Shown here in pieces: positions 62,533 through 64,000 of a stretch of DNA of 64,000 nt. Position 1 is the stretch's first letter. The number at the start of each line of letters is the position of its first letter. Where the stretch lies: NCBI GenBank assembly GCA_049724395.1, contig JAUGWO010000005.1, positions 1 to 64,000 on the forward strand. Reading direction: 5' to 3'. The notes under the pieces are model-generated. The model saw only the letters and a program-made list of their open reading frames with translations, searched no databases and was not told the origin of the DNA. The translations under genes were made by a program, and so were the position numbers. The stretch is from Spongospora subterranea f. sp. subterranea. Its lineage: Eukaryota; Endomyxa: Phytomyxea; Phytomyxea; Plasmodiophorida.

Positions 62533-62961
62533 ATGCGCTTACTAAGAAATGCTGAGCTAAATGGAGTGTGCGAAGAAATACAGTTCGCCTGTTCCAGATA
62601 TAGCATCATCGATACTGATAGGGAGTCTTCTGGCCTAGCGGCGGTTATCAAAGTTGAGCTGATTGGTGACGAAGTCCCTGTTTATATTGGGGCCATCCCC
62701 CCAGCTGGGTATCAGGTACATCAAATCATGATAAGAGTTGTCCGTTAATCAAGTGCAATGGTACAGGTGATTTATATCACTGATCATATTCATTCTAGCC
62801 ATCAGCCCAAATTTTCATTAGGAAGCTCGATTTACGAATCTGTAACAAGCTTATTGACTGCTGAGAGTGGCACCTTTAGGGACCTGTTCAACCAACATTT
62901 GCAGCGCCAGTTATTGGCACTCACAGAAAAACAATGCACGAGCGACTTTGATGCAAGTTGA
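62533..62961 (+). CDS. Unrecognised 125-aa protein
   Basis: Two exons, 62533-62715 and 62767-62961, with a 51-nt GT-AG intron, giving 125 aa in one frame. Start MRLLRNAELNGVCEEIQFAC, middle GLAAVIKVELIGDEVPVYIG and AIPPAGYQVIYITDHIHSSH, end FRDLFNQHLQRQLLALTEKQ. Alternating beta-like strands and a C-terminal amphipathic helix suggest a small globular alpha/beta protein; I do not recognise the family. It lies 85 bp downstream of RAD51B on the same strand, and its stop is 29 bp from the convergent transporter stop. An upstream frame to 62431 lies antisense to nothing and overlaps the RAD51B 3' end, so the ATG at 62533 is preferred. Confidence 0.55.
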
Positions 62962-62990
62962 TGCACATATGTCAAGATACATAAATTTAT

Positions 62991-63954
62991 TTATTCAACT
63001 TTCTCCCTATCATGCATCAATAATTTCCTTGGTAGGCTATACAAAATTGTTCCGGCGAATACAAGGATAGCACCGATCCAATGAAACAACGTCAACGTAT
63101 TTCCCAAAAATACGACGCTAATCAAGAGTGAAACGAACTTCCTGATCGTGAGCGTAAACGTGCAGGTGAGCGTCGTAGAGAGACATGTGACGTCGTGTAC
63201 TCCTCGGACACAGATATATTGGGAAACTATGTTCCCAGCCAGTATTAAGGAATACGGTAGTGGGATATTCAGATAGGGGATGTATACATCAGTAGAACGA
63301 GTGATCAGTGCAGGCAATCGTGATATGATATCTGGAGCCAGAAACAAGAAAAAGGGTAAAGAAAAAAGGTGAGAATAAAACATGTTCTCTTGCGGATAGC
63401 GGCCGTATTGCTGATATCCCCATTCCTGCCAATGCCCGAGTATCGATGAGAGAATAAGAGAGATGAGCAACAGGGTAACACCCAACATCCATGGCAGAAT
63501 GCCCTTCCAATGATCAGTTCCTGGAGACCGGCCTGAATCAAGATGAACGCCTGGGGCATCACAGCAATTTGATTGCACAACACTATCCGCCAATGTAGCT
63601 ACAAGAACGCCTGTAGTTATTAGTAGACACGATATGATCTGATGTTTTGTGTATATCTGAGGAAGCCGTAAAAAAAAATGAAATACACTGCTGGCCTGTT
63701 CACATACTGTTTCTTGTAGACGAACAACCCCAATCCCATGCTCACGACTAATGAGCAGCTTCGGAATAGCATATGAAATGGAATTGAGATATTAAAAATG
63801 AAAACGACCTGAGTGAGAGAAGTTAGGCTAGTCGACGGCATGAACGGTAGATTACATTGTTGATTAACGAAACTATTACGAACACTGATGTTGTTTTGAA
63901 GAAGAAACCAATAGGAGACCGTCTTTCTTGAAGATATAGTGAGCCGTCTCGGTA
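62991..63954 (-). CDS. Nucleotide-sugar transporter, SLC35B4 (UDP-GlcNAc/UDP-xylose) type, partial
   Basis: Multi-pass transporter of ER/Golgi membranes that exchanges UDP-GlcNAc or UDP-xylose for UMP in glycan synthesis. Read from the right: PIGFFFKTTSVFVIVSLINN, a 47-nt intron (63855-63809), VVFIFNISIPFHMLFRSCSL (matching the human LNLNIAMPLHMIFRSGSL), YKKQ, a 51-nt intron (63707-63657), YTKHQIISCLLITTGVLVAT. Then MLGVTLLLISLILSSILGHW, GRYPQENMFYSHLFSLPFFL, FLAPDIISRLPAL, LPYSLILAGNIVSQYICVRG and TLTIRKFVSLLISVVFLGNT, LFHWIGAILVFAGTILYSLP. All are the conserved SLC35B4 segments in order, ending in a basic tail at 62991. The 5' end (first helices) is beyond the window; an acceptor at 63955 shows an exon joining further out. 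Confidence 0.92.
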
Positions 63955-64000
63955 CTGCAAGTGAGTAATTAAACCAAACAAAGATATGAAAACAAATTGA

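Overview
This window is nuclear DNA of a eukaryote with compact genes. The evidence is many GT-AG introns of about 47-76 nt that interrupt recognisable conserved genes, and a eukaryotic gene set: TAF1, a UBE3B/C-type HECT ligase, NOM1, p23, RAD51B, an SLC35B4-type transporter and an AAGAB-like protein. A Tctex-type dynein light chain points to a lineage with a flagellum or cytoplasmic dynein. The mix would suit a zoosporic protist (for example a plasmodiophorid-like rhizarian or another small-intron protist), but nothing here fixes the taxon.

Layout. 1-1.6 kb: truncated Tc1/mariner-type transposase and an unknown 286-aa ORF. 3.3-16.8 kb: ordinary genes (p23, a secreted GPI-type cysteine-rich protein, a protein with about 14 EF-hands, the HECT E3, a PH-domain protein, the Tctex light chain). 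16.8-21.3 kb: gene-poor DNA with three long hairpins and a 42-bp minisatellite. 21.9-40.9 kb: a gene block mostly on the minus strand (coiled-coil protein on plus; then rolling-stone-like membrane protein, proline-rich protein, TAF1, NOM1, EF-hand protein, LEA-like protein), broken by a degenerate 40-bp repeat and two more long hairpins at 36.5-37.3 kb. 42-46.1 kb and 56.4-60.7 kb: two oppositely oriented sets of duplicated modules that pair a small F-box-like gene with 5' fragments of RAD51B. Between them lie a hAT remnant, a head-to-head pair of an unusual transposon (46.6-51.3 kb) and a unique gene block (AAGAB-like, ankyrin protein, CCDC137-like, LLPH-like, PH protein). 61.3-64 kb: intact RAD51B, a small unrecognised gene and an SLC35B4-type transporter running off the right end.

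Most notable content. (1) A DNA transposon whose single 860-aa ORF joins an N-terminal OTU-type cysteine protease domain to a pogo-like DDE transposase. A nearly identical, internally deleted inverted copy lies next to it. (2) Four partial copies of the RAD51B promoter and 5' exons, each fused to the 3' part of an F-box-like gene, lying in mirrored arrays beside the intact RAD51B. At least one gives an open chimeric ORF with a preserved P-loop. (3) Five long inverted-repeat hairpins in the gene-poor segments. (4) A palindromic promoter motif shared by NOM1 and by the divergent CCDC137-like/LLPH-like pair, all ribosome-biogenesis genes.

Intron and exon limits were read by eye from reading-frame continuity, GT-AG borders and family similarity recalled from memory. 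No alignment or search was run.
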